A stretch of DNA of 64,000 nucleotides from Amycolatopsis sp. MtRt-6. GTDB taxonomy: Bacteria; Actinomycetota; Actinomycetes; Mycobacteriales; Pseudonocardiaceae. The DNA is taken from the NCBI RefSeq assembly GCF_017308975.1, contig NZ_JADWPD010000004.1, forward strand, positions 69,901 to 133,900. The letters are read 5' to 3'. Position numbers and translations under genes: made by a program. The notes beneath the pieces were generated by a model. The model was not told the DNA's origin and ran no database searches. It was given only the letters and a program-made list of their open reading frames with translations. Positions 46,883 through 54,456 of this stretch are shown here, one piece after another (within the stretch, counting starts at the first letter, position 1; each line of letters begins with the position of its first letter).

Positions 46883-47961
46883 CCGCCGGCGAGCAGGTCG
46901 ACCACGTCTTCGGCGCGGTTCCGCTCGGCGAACCGCCGCCGTTGCCGGTCCGCGCCCCCGCCCTCGGCGGCCAGCCGGGCCGTTCCCTCCCGCGCGAAGT
47001 CCAGGTCGCCGGCCGCTTCGAGGGCGGGAGCCGTCAGCTCGACCAAGTCCTCCAGCACCGCCTTCGCCGGCTCCAGGTCCCCGCTCTTCGGGTGCGGGCA
47101 GCAGCCGGTGACCCCTTCGCGCGACGCCCGCCAGAGCTGGGCGCGCAGCACCTCGTTCGACAGCTGCGGTGCGGGCTCGCCGTCGGCCAGCGCCATGGCG
47201 ACCAGGCCGCGGGCCAGGACACCCAGCAGCACGGCGTCCTCCGGCGCCGCGGCGACGTCGGCGATGCGGAACTCCAGCGTGGGCTGCTTGTCCGAGAGGC
47301 GGACGTCCCAGTAGATCATCCCGCGGTCGAGGATCGAGCCCGCGCGCAGCCAGCCGTCGACGATGCTTTCGTACTCGTCCAGCGACGCGAACCGCGGCGG
47401 TGGTCCCGCGGACGGCCACCGGCTCCACTGCTGGTACCGCCAGCTGCAGTAGCCGGTGTCGTAGCCGTCGGAGATCGCCGAGTTCGCCGTCACCGTGAGC
47501 AGGGCGGGCAGCCACGGCCGGACCCGGTTCAGCACCTGCACCCCGGTTTCCTTGTCCGGGATCGCCACGTGCACGTGGCAGCCGCAGGTGAGCGACGTCC
47601 GCGCGGTGGCGCCGAAGTGCTCGGCCATCCGCTCGTAGCGCGGGTTCGGCGTGATGACGGGCGGGTCCGCTTCGAACAGCAGCGGGGAGCCCGCGGGCAG
47701 CACGCGGTAGCCGCGGCGCCGGGCGGCCCCGGCGAGGTCGTCGCGCAGCGCGCGCAGCTGGCGCAGGGCTTCGGTGTGGGTTCGGCAGACGTCGGTGGCG
47801 GCTTCGGCTTGGGACCGCGTCAGCTCGTGCTGCAGCTCGCCCTGGTCGTCGCCGGCGGCTTCGGCGGCGTCGACCACGTCGTCGCCGGCGTGGGACAGGT
47901 GGCCACGGCGGTCGACGACGAAGAACTCCTCTTCGATGCCGAACGTCAGCGGTTGGTTCAC
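46879..47961 (-). CDS. YbdK-type carboxylate-amine ligase (GCS2 family), second copy
   Basis: 360 aa from GTG with GGAG upstream. FGIEEEFFVVDRRG, CGCHVHVAIPDKETG and TLEFRIADVAAAPEDAVLL match the GCS2/YbdK family and the first copy at 45251. Sequence divergence between the two copies is large, so they probably differ in substrate. They flank a STAS gene. C-terminal residues AERNRAEDVVDLLAGG are variable in the family. Confidence 0.88.
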   Translation of the reverse strand: MNQPLTFGIEEEFFVVDRRGHLSHAGDDVVDAAEAAGDDQGELQHELTRSQAEAATDVCRTHTEALRQLRALRDDLAGAARRRGYRVLPAGSPLLFEADPPVITPNPRYERMAEHFGATARTSLTCGCHVHVAIPDKETGVQVLNRVRPWLPALLTVTANSAISDGYDTGYCSWRYQQWSRWPSAGPPPRFASLDEYESIVDGWLRAGSILDRGMIYWDVRLSDKQPTLEFRIADVAAAPEDAVLLGVLARGLVAMALADGEPAPQLSNEVLRAQLWRASREGVTGCCPHPKSGDLEPAKAVLEDLVELTAPALEAAGDLDFAREGTARLAAEGGGADRQRRRFAERNRAEDVVDLLAGG

Positions 47962-47994
47962 CGGTGTGCTCCTGGAGGTCGGGGGACCGGCTGG

Positions 47995-48020
47995 GTACCC
48001 GGGCACCGGTTCGGGCAAAC
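47995..48020 (-). promoter_or_regulatory. SigF/SigB-type promoter, perfect match
   Basis: Minus strand: GTTT (48017-48020), 16-nt spacer, GGGTAC (47995-48000), for the second YbdK-type gene. Confidence 0.75.
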
Positions 48021-48023
48021 GGC

Positions 48024-48048
48024 GTTTTCCGGGCCGGTGAGCGGGTAT
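48024..48048 (+). promoter_or_regulatory. SigF/SigB-type promoter, perfect match
   Basis: GTTT (48024-48027), 15-nt spacer, GGGTAT (48043-48048), three bases from the divergent -35. The -10 ends ten bases before the hemerythrin gene ATG. Confidence 0.8.
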
Positions 48049-48058
48049 TCGCCCGGTC

Positions 48059-48538
48059 ATGTCAACCGACGCGATCGTGCTGCTCAAGAACGACCACAAG
48101 ACCGTGGAGAAGCTCTTCAAGCAATTCGAAAAGGCGGGGGAGGACGCGTACGACGAGAAGCGCCGGATCGCGGACTCGATCATCGAAGAGCTGACCGTCC
48201 ACGCCTACATCGAGGAGGAGATCTTCTACCCGGCGGCGCGGGAAGCCGTGCCGGAGACGAAGGACCACGTGCTGGAAAGCGTGGAGGAGCACCACGTCGT
48301 GGTGTGGATGCTCTCGGAGCTGCTCGGCATGGACCCGAAGGACGAGACGTTCGACGCGAAGGTCACGGTGCTCACCGAGAACGTCCGCCACCACGTCGAA
48401 GAGGAAGAGGACGAGTGGTTCCCCGAGGTCCGCTCGGCGATGGGCCGCAAGCAGCTGCAGGAACTGGGGCAGCGGATGATCGACGCCCGGTCCGACGCCC
48501 CCAAGAACCCGCTGGACCTCAAGAGCGCCACGGCCTGA
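48059..48538 (+). CDS. Hemerythrin-domain protein
   Basis: 159 aa. Four-helix HHE-cation-binding fold with the iron-ligand positions in NDHKTVEKLF, HAYIEEEIFYP, EEHHVVVWML and RHHVEEEEDEWFP. Single-domain hemerythrins in actinobacteria take part in oxygen, NO or peroxide responses. No ribosome site, so leaderless. The C-terminal 25 residues are polar and probably flexible. Confidence 0.9.
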   Translation: MSTDAIVLLKNDHKTVEKLFKQFEKAGEDAYDEKRRIADSIIEELTVHAYIEEEIFYPAAREAVPETKDHVLESVEEHHVVVWMLSELLGMDPKDETFDAKVTVLTENVRHHVEEEEDEWFPEVRSAMGRKQLQELGQRMIDARSDAPKNPLDLKSATA

Positions 48539-48543
48539 AGGGC

Positions 48544-48576
48544 GGCGCCCGGCGGGTCGCGCACCCGCCGGGCGCC
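48544..48576. terminator. Bidirectional terminator hairpin
   Basis: Perfect 14-bp arms (GGCGCCCGGCGGGT and complement) around a 5-nt loop, filling the gap between the convergent hemerythrin and decarboxylase genes. Confidence 0.75.
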
Positions 48577-48580
48577 TTCG

Positions 48581-50041
48581 TCACTGCTTCGCGACGACCC
48601 GGATGGACTCCAGCTCCGAGTCGGCCGGGTCGGGCAGCTGCATGCCGGCGCCGAGCCCGCTGCGCAGGTAGTCGAGCATCGGCCGGGTGATCACCTCGCC
48701 GGGCAGCACCCCGGGCGCCCCGGGCGGGTACGGCGTGATCATCTCGGCGGCGACCCGGCCGGCCGCCTCCGCCGCGGGCACCTGCTCGGCCGGGCCGAAG
48801 AAGGCGTCACGCGGCAGCATCGCCGTCTCCAGTTCCATCTCGCGGGGCGACGGCAGGTCGACCTTCGGCGGCTTCTCGAACGAGGGCGCCACCTTCACCA
48901 GCGCGTCCAGGGCGTTGATCAGCGTGCCGGCGGTCTTCTCGTCGTCGGAGTGGTTGAACTGGGCCACGATCCGCCGGTGGTCGGCCAGGCCGACGGTGAC
49001 GCGCTGGTGCTCGCGCAGCCAGTCCGCCGCCTGGTAGCCGCTGATGCCCAGCGTTTCGAGGTCGAGCACGATCTTCAGCGGGTCGAGCGAATCGGCGAGG
49101 TCCGGGCCGAGGAACTCGTCGTGCTGCACGGACAAGCCGAGCTCGGCCAGCCGGCCGCGCACCGACTCCACCAGCGTCAGCGCGCCGTCCAGCAGATCCT
49201 TGCCGTGTTCGGCCATCTGCCGCCGCCAGCCGTCGAGGGCCGCGTAGACCAGGGAGCTCGGGCTGGTCGTGCCGAGCAGGTCCTCCCGCGCCTTCAGCAC
49301 GTCCGGGTCGACGCGGTCGCCCTGCAAGTGGAAGACCGAGCTCTGCTCGACCGCGGCCCCCATCTTGTGCACGCTCGTGACGCACACGTCGGCGCCGGCG
49401 TCCATCCCCCACGGCGGCAGGCCGTCGTGGAACGGCAGGTGCGCGCCCCACGCCTCGTCCACGATCAGCGGGAGCCCGCGTTCGTGGCACCACTCGGCGA
49501 TCGCCCCGAGGTTGCCGCACGTGCCGTAGTCGGTCGGGGTCACCACGAGCGCCCCCTTGACTTCGGGATCGCGCTCGTAGGCCTCCGCGAACTCCCGCAC
49601 CCCCGGCGGGTGGCTGAGGTGCCGCCGGGCGTCCCAGTGCGGGTGCACCCACACCGGCCGGACGCCGCTGACGATCAGGCCCGAGATCACCGACTTGTGG
49701 ACGTGCCGCGGCACCAGGAGCTTTTCGTGCGGGCCGGCGACGGCGAGCATCGCGCTCTTGACCGAAAGCGAGCTGCCGCACGTCGAGAAGAAGGTGTGTT
49801 CGGCCCCGACCGCGTCCGCCATCAGCGCCTGCGCCTCGGCGAGCACACCGCGGCGCATCAGCCGGTCGTCGAGGCCGTTGAGCGCGATGACGTCGGACTT
49901 GAACACGTCGGCGCCCACGACGTCCAGCACCCGCGGGTCGATGCCGCGCCCCTGCTTGTGGCCGGGCGCGTTGAACGGGACGTAGCCGGCGCTGTGGTAG
50001 TCGCGCAGCGCTTCGAGCACCGGTGCCTTGCTGTGGTCCAT
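48581..50041 (-). CDS. Orn/Lys/Arg decarboxylase family PLP enzyme
   Basis: 486 aa. PLP aspartate-aminotransferase fold: NAPGHKQGRG near the start, FFSTCGSSLSVKSAMLAV, the PLP-binding region VVTPTDYGTCGNL and DEAWGAHL, and the Schiff-base Lys in SVHKMGAAVEQ. It matches the SpeA-like (Bacillus-type) class of arginine/lysine/ornithine decarboxylases of about 480-490 aa. It would make agmatine, cadaverine or putrescine, with proton consumption under acid stress. ATG ten bases after GGGCTA. Confidence 0.88.
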   Translation of the reverse strand: MDHSKAPVLEALRDYHSAGYVPFNAPGHKQGRGIDPRVLDVVGADVFKSDVIALNGLDDRLMRRGVLAEAQALMADAVGAEHTFFSTCGSSLSVKSAMLAVAGPHEKLLVPRHVHKSVISGLIVSGVRPVWVHPHWDARRHLSHPPGVREFAEAYERDPEVKGALVVTPTDYGTCGNLGAIAEWCHERGLPLIVDEAWGAHLPFHDGLPPWGMDAGADVCVTSVHKMGAAVEQSSVFHLQGDRVDPDVLKAREDLLGTTSPSSLVYAALDGWRRQMAEHGKDLLDGALTLVESVRGRLAELGLSVQHDEFLGPDLADSLDPLKIVLDLETLGISGYQAADWLREHQRVTVGLADHRRIVAQFNHSDDEKTAGTLINALDALVKVAPSFEKPPKVDLPSPREMELETAMLPRDAFFGPAEQVPAAEAAGRVAAEMITPYPPGAPGVLPGEVITRPMLDYLRSGLGAGMQLPDPADSELESIRVVAKQ

Positions 50042-50051
50042 TCCGCCGGAG

Positions 50052-50076
50052 TAGCCCCGCGCGGCCCGCGCGAAAC
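50052..50076 (-). promoter_or_regulatory. SigF/SigB-type promoter (variant -10)
   Basis: Minus strand: GTTT (50073-50076), 15-nt spacer, GGGCTA (50052-50057), for the decarboxylase gene. Confidence 0.5.
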
Positions 50077-50085
50077 ACCACGGTG

Positions 50086-50110
50086 GCATGACCGTGGGGG
50101 GTTGGGGTAT
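50086..50110 (+). promoter_or_regulatory. SigF/SigB-type promoter
   Basis: GCAT (50086-50089), 15-nt spacer, GGGTAT (50105-50110), ending ten bases before the M20 peptidase gene ATG. Confidence 0.65.
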
Positions 50111-50120
50111 TCCGGACGGC

Positions 50121-51308
50121 ATGGAGTGGCACGAGGAGCTGCACGAGCGGGCCGACGAGCGCATCGAGCACCTGGACGAGCGGCTGTGGGCCGTCGCCAC
50201 CGCGCTGCACGAGCGTCCGGAACTGTCCTATGAGGAACACGAAGCCGCCGAGCGGCTCACCGGCGAACTGGCCGCGGACGGCTTCGCGGTGGAAACCGGC
50301 GTCGCCGGGCTCCCCACGGCGTTCGTCGCACGCGCCGGCGAGGGGCGGCCGTGCGTCGCGCTGCTGCTGGAGTACGACGCCCTGCCCGGCCTCGGGCACG
50401 CGTGCGGGCACAACCTGATCGCCGCGGCCGGCCTGGGGGCCGCGTTGGCCGCCAAGGAGGTGCTGGGGGACACCCCGGGCTCGCTGCTCGCGGTGGGCAC
50501 GCCGGCCGAGGAACGCGGCGGCGGCAAGGTCGCGCTGGCCGAGGCGGGCGTCTTCGACGACGTCGACGCGGCCCTGATGGTCCACCCCGGCGTCCACTCG
50601 TGGTCGTGGGCGCCGCTGACCGCGCAGGTCGAGCTCAAGGTGACCTTCCACGGCCGGGCCGCGCACCCGACCGGCGACCCGGAACACGGCATCGACGCCC
50701 TCGCCGCGCTGATCCAGGCGTTCGGCGCGGTGTCGGCCCTGCGCCAGCGGCTGCCCGCGGGCTCGCACGTCCAGGGCATCATCACCCACGGCGGCGAGGC
50801 GACGAACATCGTCCCCGACCGCGCCGAAGGCCGGTTCGGCCTGCGCGCGCTGACGACCGACGCGCTGGACCGCCTGGTCGAGGACGTGACAACGTGCGCG
50901 GAGGGCGCGGCGCTGGCGACCGGGGCGAAGGCCGACGTCGAACGCCTCGGGCGCGGGTACGCCCACTTCCGCGACAACCCGGTGCTCTCGGAGCGGTTCA
51001 CCGAGCACCTGGCGGCGTGCGGCATCCACGCGACCCCGCCGGCGCCGGGGGTCTTCCTCGGGTCGTCGGACATCGGCGACGTCAGCGTCCGCGTCCCGGC
51101 GATCCACCCGTTCGTGGCGATCACCGCCGAGGAGATGTCGGACCACACGCCGGAGTTCGCGGCCGCGGCGGCGAGCCCGCGGGGCCGGGCGGCGATGCTG
51201 GCCTCGGCGGCGGCGCTGGCGCGCACGGTGATCGACCTGCGGACGCACCCGGCGCTGGTCAGCCGCGCGTGGGACTGCTTCCGGGACCTGGCGCGGAACG
51301 GGCGCTGA
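50121..51308 (+). CDS. M20-family amidohydrolase
   Basis: 395 aa from the ATG ten bases after the -10; an ATG at 50088 lies upstream of the -10. M20 metallohydrolase: LEYDALPGLGHACGHNLIAAAG and GTPAEERGGGK give the zinc ligands and catalytic Glu, and THGGEATNIVPDRAEGRFGLR belongs to the dimerisation lid. It fits the AbgB/p-aminobenzoyl-glutamate or M20D amidohydrolase branch. Substrate unknown. Its last 50 nt overlap the convergent hydrolase gene. Confidence 0.9.
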   Translation: MEWHEELHERADERIEHLDERLWAVATALHERPELSYEEHEAAERLTGELAADGFAVETGVAGLPTAFVARAGEGRPCVALLLEYDALPGLGHACGHNLIAAAGLGAALAAKEVLGDTPGSLLAVGTPAEERGGGKVALAEAGVFDDVDAALMVHPGVHSWSWAPLTAQVELKVTFHGRAAHPTGDPEHGIDALAALIQAFGAVSALRQRLPAGSHVQGIITHGGEATNIVPDRAEGRFGLRALTTDALDRLVEDVTTCAEGAALATGAKADVERLGRGYAHFRDNPVLSERFTEHLAACGIHATPPAPGVFLGSSDIGDVSVRVPAIHPFVAITAEEMSDHTPEFAAAAASPRGRAAMLASAAALARTVIDLRTHPALVSRAWDCFRDLARNGR

Positions 51309-52197
51309 CCGGGCGCCGCCGCAGCAGGCGCTCCACGTGGTTCATCGCCTCGCGGCCCTCCGGGATCGCCTGCATGAGCCAGTTGTGGAACATGCCGGGG
51401 TATTCGCGGTAGTCGAGCTCGACACCCGCGTCCCCGGCGCGTTCGGCGAAGCGGCGGGCGTCGGGCAGCAGGACGTCCCGGGTCCCGATGAACAGCGTGA
51501 TCGGGGCCAGGCCGGCCAGGTCGGCGTGGATCGGGCTGACGAGCGGGTCGCGGGGATGGCTGCCCTCGGCGTACATCCGGCCGGCTTCGCGCAGCCCGGC
51601 GATGCCGAGCATCGGGTCGGTCTCGTCGAGCAGCTCCGAGACCGGGTCCTCGAGCAGGACGTCCAGCCACGGCGAGTACAGGACCAGCCGTTCGGGCTGC
51701 GGCCGGCCGTCCGCCCGGAGGTTCTGCGCGATCGCCAGCGCCAAGGCACCGCCCGCGGAGTCACCGGACACCACGACCCGCTCGGCGTCGATCTGGTCGT
51801 AGGCCGCCTGCACCATCGGGATGGTGGCGGTGTGGTCGTGATGCGGGACCAGCGGGTACACCGGCAGCGTCACCGCGCAGCCGAGCCGCGCGACCAGGTC
51901 CGCGGCGTAGCGCCAGTGGTGCTTTTCGACCTGCTCGACGTACCCGCCGCCGTGCAGGTGGAGCACGTGCAGGTCGGACGCCGGTCCAGAGCGCGGCCGG
52001 AACGTGTAGCAGGGGAAGCCGCGCACGTAGTGCTGTTCGACGTCGACCCGCCGCCGGACCTTCCGCGGCGGCCGGGCCATCGACGGCTTCTGGTGCCGCG
52101 CCAGCCGGTGGTGCAACGCCGAGGCGTCGTCGTAGAACCGTTTCTGGCCCGACGCCCGCAGCAACCCCATCCTGACCTTCGCCTGCACACTGACCAC
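51259..52197 (-). CDS. Alpha/beta-hydrolase fold-3 (HSL-like) esterase
   Basis: 312 aa, GTG start with GGAG upstream. HLHGGGYVEQ oxyanion motif, nucleophile Ser in VVSGDSAGGALALAI, Asp in FIGTRDVLLPDARRF and His in YPGMFHNWLMQAI, the hormone-sensitive-lipase family. Its 3' end runs 50 nt into the M20 gene on the other strand. Last gene with a stress-type promoter before the class disappears. Confidence 0.9.
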   Translation of the reverse strand: MVSVQAKVRMGLLRASGQKRFYDDASALHHRLARHQKPSMARPPRKVRRRVDVEQHYVRGFPCYTFRPRSGPASDLHVLHLHGGGYVEQVEKHHWRYAADLVARLGCAVTLPVYPLVPHHDHTATIPMVQAAYDQIDAERVVVSGDSAGGALALAIAQNLRADGRPQPERLVLYSPWLDVLLEDPVSELLDETDPMLGIAGLREAGRMYAEGSHPRDPLVSPIHADLAGLAPITLFIGTRDVLLPDARRFAERAGDAGVELDYREYPGMFHNWLMQAIPEGREAMNHVERLLRRRPVSARSAPGPGSSPTRG

Positions 52198-52224
52198 TGC
52201 ACACTCCTTCCCGTCCGCACCCGG

Positions 52225-52250
52225 TTACCCGGGCGCGGACGGGCACTAAC
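52225..52250 (-). promoter_or_regulatory. SigF/SigB-type promoter within an inverted repeat
   Basis: Minus strand: GTTA (52247-52250), 16-nt spacer, GGGTAA (52225-52230). It lies inside an inverted repeat (CCGTCCGC at 52211-52218 and GCGGACGG at 52235-52242), which may also end the TauD-side transcript. Confidence 0.65.
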
Positions 52251-53146
52251 TACGCGACGGAGGTGTAGTGCGACGCGTCACCTTCGAGTGACTCACTCGG
52301 CCGCCCGTCGATGCCGACGGGGACGTCCCCGGCGACCGTGACGCGGTTGAGCCGCCGCGGCAGGCCGTCGTAGTTGTCGATCGCGTAGTGCTGGGTGATC
52401 CGGTTGTCGAACAGCACCAGCTGGTCCGGCTCCCACGCCACCCGCACGATGTTCTCCGGCCGCGTCACGTAGGACTGCAGCAGCCGCAGGAGGTCCCGCG
52501 ACTCGTTCACCGACAGCCCTTCGATCCGCTGCGCGAACCCACCGATGAACAGGCCGCGCTCGCCGGTCACCGGGTGCACCCGCACCACCGGGTGCACGGT
52601 CCGGTACTTCCGCGAGACGAACTGCGCCCGGCGTTCCCGCTCCTGCTCGTCCACCGTCTCCGGCGGCTGGACGTAGTCGTAGTCGTTGGTGTGCACCGCC
52701 CGCAGCGTGTCGGCGAAGGCGCGCAACGGTTCCGGCAGGTCCCGGTAGGCCGCGGCGGCGTTCGCGATCAGCGTCTCCCCGCCGTAGGGCGGCACCACCA
52801 GGCTCCGCAGCGTGCTGGCCTTGGGCGGGTTGAGGACGAAGGTGACGTCGGTGTGCCAGTGGTTGGCGCGGCCCCGCTCGCTGTCGACGGGCAGGATCGT
52901 CGGCGCGCCCTCGACGGCCGGAACCGTCGGGTGGGCCTTGGTCAGCTCGCCGAAGTGCGCGGCGAACCGCTGCTGGCCCTCGTCGTCGAGGCGGACGTTC
53001 CGGAACACCAGCGCCTTGTGCTCGTGCAGGGCGTCGGTCAGGAACGCCACCTGGGACTCGTCGAGGTCGCCGGCCGGGTCGAAGCCGACGATCTCGGCGC
53101 CGATCCTCCCGGTCAGCTTGCGGATGTCGGTGCCGATGGTGGTCAT
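52250..53146 (-). CDS. TauD/TfdA-family Fe(II)/2-oxoglutarate dioxygenase
   Basis: 298 aa. The iron ligands are His98 and Asp100 in HWHTDVTF and the distal His in DNRITQHYAIDNY; the 2-oxoglutarate Arg is in RRLNRVTV. Family members release sulfite from taurine or sulfate from alkyl sulfates, among others. Last gene of the five-gene sulfur operon and coupled to the LLM gene by ATGA. Exact substrate unknown. Confidence 0.88.
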   Translation of the reverse strand: MTTIGTDIRKLTGRIGAEIVGFDPAGDLDESQVAFLTDALHEHKALVFRNVRLDDEGQQRFAAHFGELTKAHPTVPAVEGAPTILPVDSERGRANHWHTDVTFVLNPPKASTLRSLVVPPYGGETLIANAAAAYRDLPEPLRAFADTLRAVHTNDYDYVQPPETVDEQERERRAQFVSRKYRTVHPVVRVHPVTGERGLFIGGFAQRIEGLSVNESRDLLRLLQSYVTRPENIVRVAWEPDQLVLFDNRITQHYAIDNYDGLPRRLNRVTVAGDVPVGIDGRPSESLEGDASHYTSVA

Positions 53147-54456
53147 GCGGGCTCCTTCACTCGGTTGCGGTTGACGGGCCGCGCGAGGCCGTAGTGCTCG
53201 CGCAGGGTGGTGCCGGAGTACTCGGTGCGGAACAGCCCGCGCCGCTGCAGTTCCGGGACGACGAGGTCGACGAAGTCGTCGAGCCCGCCGGGCAGGGTGG
53301 GCGGCATGACGTTGAAGCCGTCGGCGGCGCCGCCGCGGAACCACGCCTCCAGCTCGTCGGCGACCTGGACCGGGGTGCCGGCGAAGACGCGGTGCCCCCG
53401 CCCGCCCGCGAGCCGTTCCAGGAGCTGCCGGATGGTGAGGTCTTCACGCCGGGCCAGGCCGACGACCAGGTCGAACCGGCTCTGGCCGCCTTCGGTGAAG
53501 CTGCCGACCTCCGGCAGCGGGCCGTCCAGCGGGTAGCCGGTGACGTCGTGGTCGAGCATCTTGGACAGCTGCTGCAGGCCGTAGTCCGGGGTGATCAGCG
53601 CGTTCAGCTCGGCTTCGCGCTCGCGGGCTTCCGCTTCGGTGCGGCCGAGGATCGGCGAGATCCCGGGGAGGATCTTGATCTCGTCCGGCGTGCGGCCGTA
53701 CTTCGCGAGCCGGCCCTTGACGTCGTCGTAGAACGCCTTGCCCTCGGCGAACGTCTGCTGCGCGGTGAACACGGCTTCGGCGTGTCGAGCGGCATATTCC
53801 TTGCCGGTCTCCGACGACCCGGCCTGCACGAGCAGTGGGTAGCCCTGCGGTGGGCGTTCGATGTTGAGCGGGCCGCGGACCTGGAAGTGCGGCCCGTCGT
53901 GGGCGATCGCGCGGATCCGGTCGGTGTCGGCGTAGACGCCGCTCGCCCGGTCGACGAGCGCGGCGTCGTCGTCCCAGCTGTCCCACAGCTTCTTGACGAC
54001 CTCGATGAACTCCCCCGCCCGGTCGTACCGCGCGGCGTGCGCCGGGCGCTTGGCCAGGTTGAAGTTGCGGGCCTCGTCGATGCCCGCCGAGGTGACGATG
54101 TTCCAGCCCGCGCGGCCGCCGGAGAGGTGGTCGAGCGAGGCGAACTTGCGGGCCAGGTGGTAGGGCTCGTTGTAGGTCGTCGACGCCGTCGCGATCAGTC
54201 CGATGTGGACCGTTGACGCGGCGAGTGCGGACAGCAGCGTCAGCGGTTCGAAGTGGCTGTGCGAGTTGTGCTTGACGTTGCCCCACAACGCGACGCCGTC
54301 GGCGAGGAAGATCGAGTCGAGCTTCCCGCGCTCGGCGGTCCGCGCGATGTCGACGTAGTGCTGCAGCGTCCGGGCCCGGTGCGGGTCGGTCGAGGGGTGC
54401 CGCCACGCGGCTTCGTGGTGGCCGTTCGGCATCACGAACGCGTTGAGGTGCATCAT
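53143..54456 (-). CDS. LLM-class flavin monooxygenase (NtaA/SnaA/DszA family)
   Basis: 437 aa. Bacterial luciferase-like TIM barrel of the long NtaA/SnaA/DszA type: MHLNAFVMPNGHHEAAWRHP, LDSIFLADGVALWG, GLIATASTTYNEPYHLARKFASLDHLSGGRAGWNIVTS and PLLVQAGSSETGKEYAARHAEAVFT. Uses FMNH2 supplied by a separate reductase. With the ABC genes and TauD it points to cleavage of organosulfur or amine compounds for sulfur supply. Confidence 0.9.
   Translation of the reverse strand: MMHLNAFVMPNGHHEAAWRHPSTDPHRARTLQHYVDIARTAERGKLDSIFLADGVALWGNVKHNSHSHFEPLTLLSALAASTVHIGLIATASTTYNEPYHLARKFASLDHLSGGRAGWNIVTSAGIDEARNFNLAKRPAHAARYDRAGEFIEVVKKLWDSWDDDAALVDRASGVYADTDRIRAIAHDGPHFQVRGPLNIERPPQGYPLLVQAGSSETGKEYAARHAEAVFTAQQTFAEGKAFYDDVKGRLAKYGRTPDEIKILPGISPILGRTEAEAREREAELNALITPDYGLQQLSKMLDHDVTGYPLDGPLPEVGSFTEGGQSRFDLVVGLARREDLTIRQLLERLAGGRGHRVFAGTPVQVADELEAWFRGGAADGFNVMPPTLPGGLDDFVDLVVPELQRRGLFRTEYSGTTLREHYGLARPVNRNRVKEPA

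Noticed and set aside
3500..52250. Recently acquired mobile island
   Set aside because: No integrase, transposase, tRNA border, attachment repeats or visible change of base composition; the block looks native.
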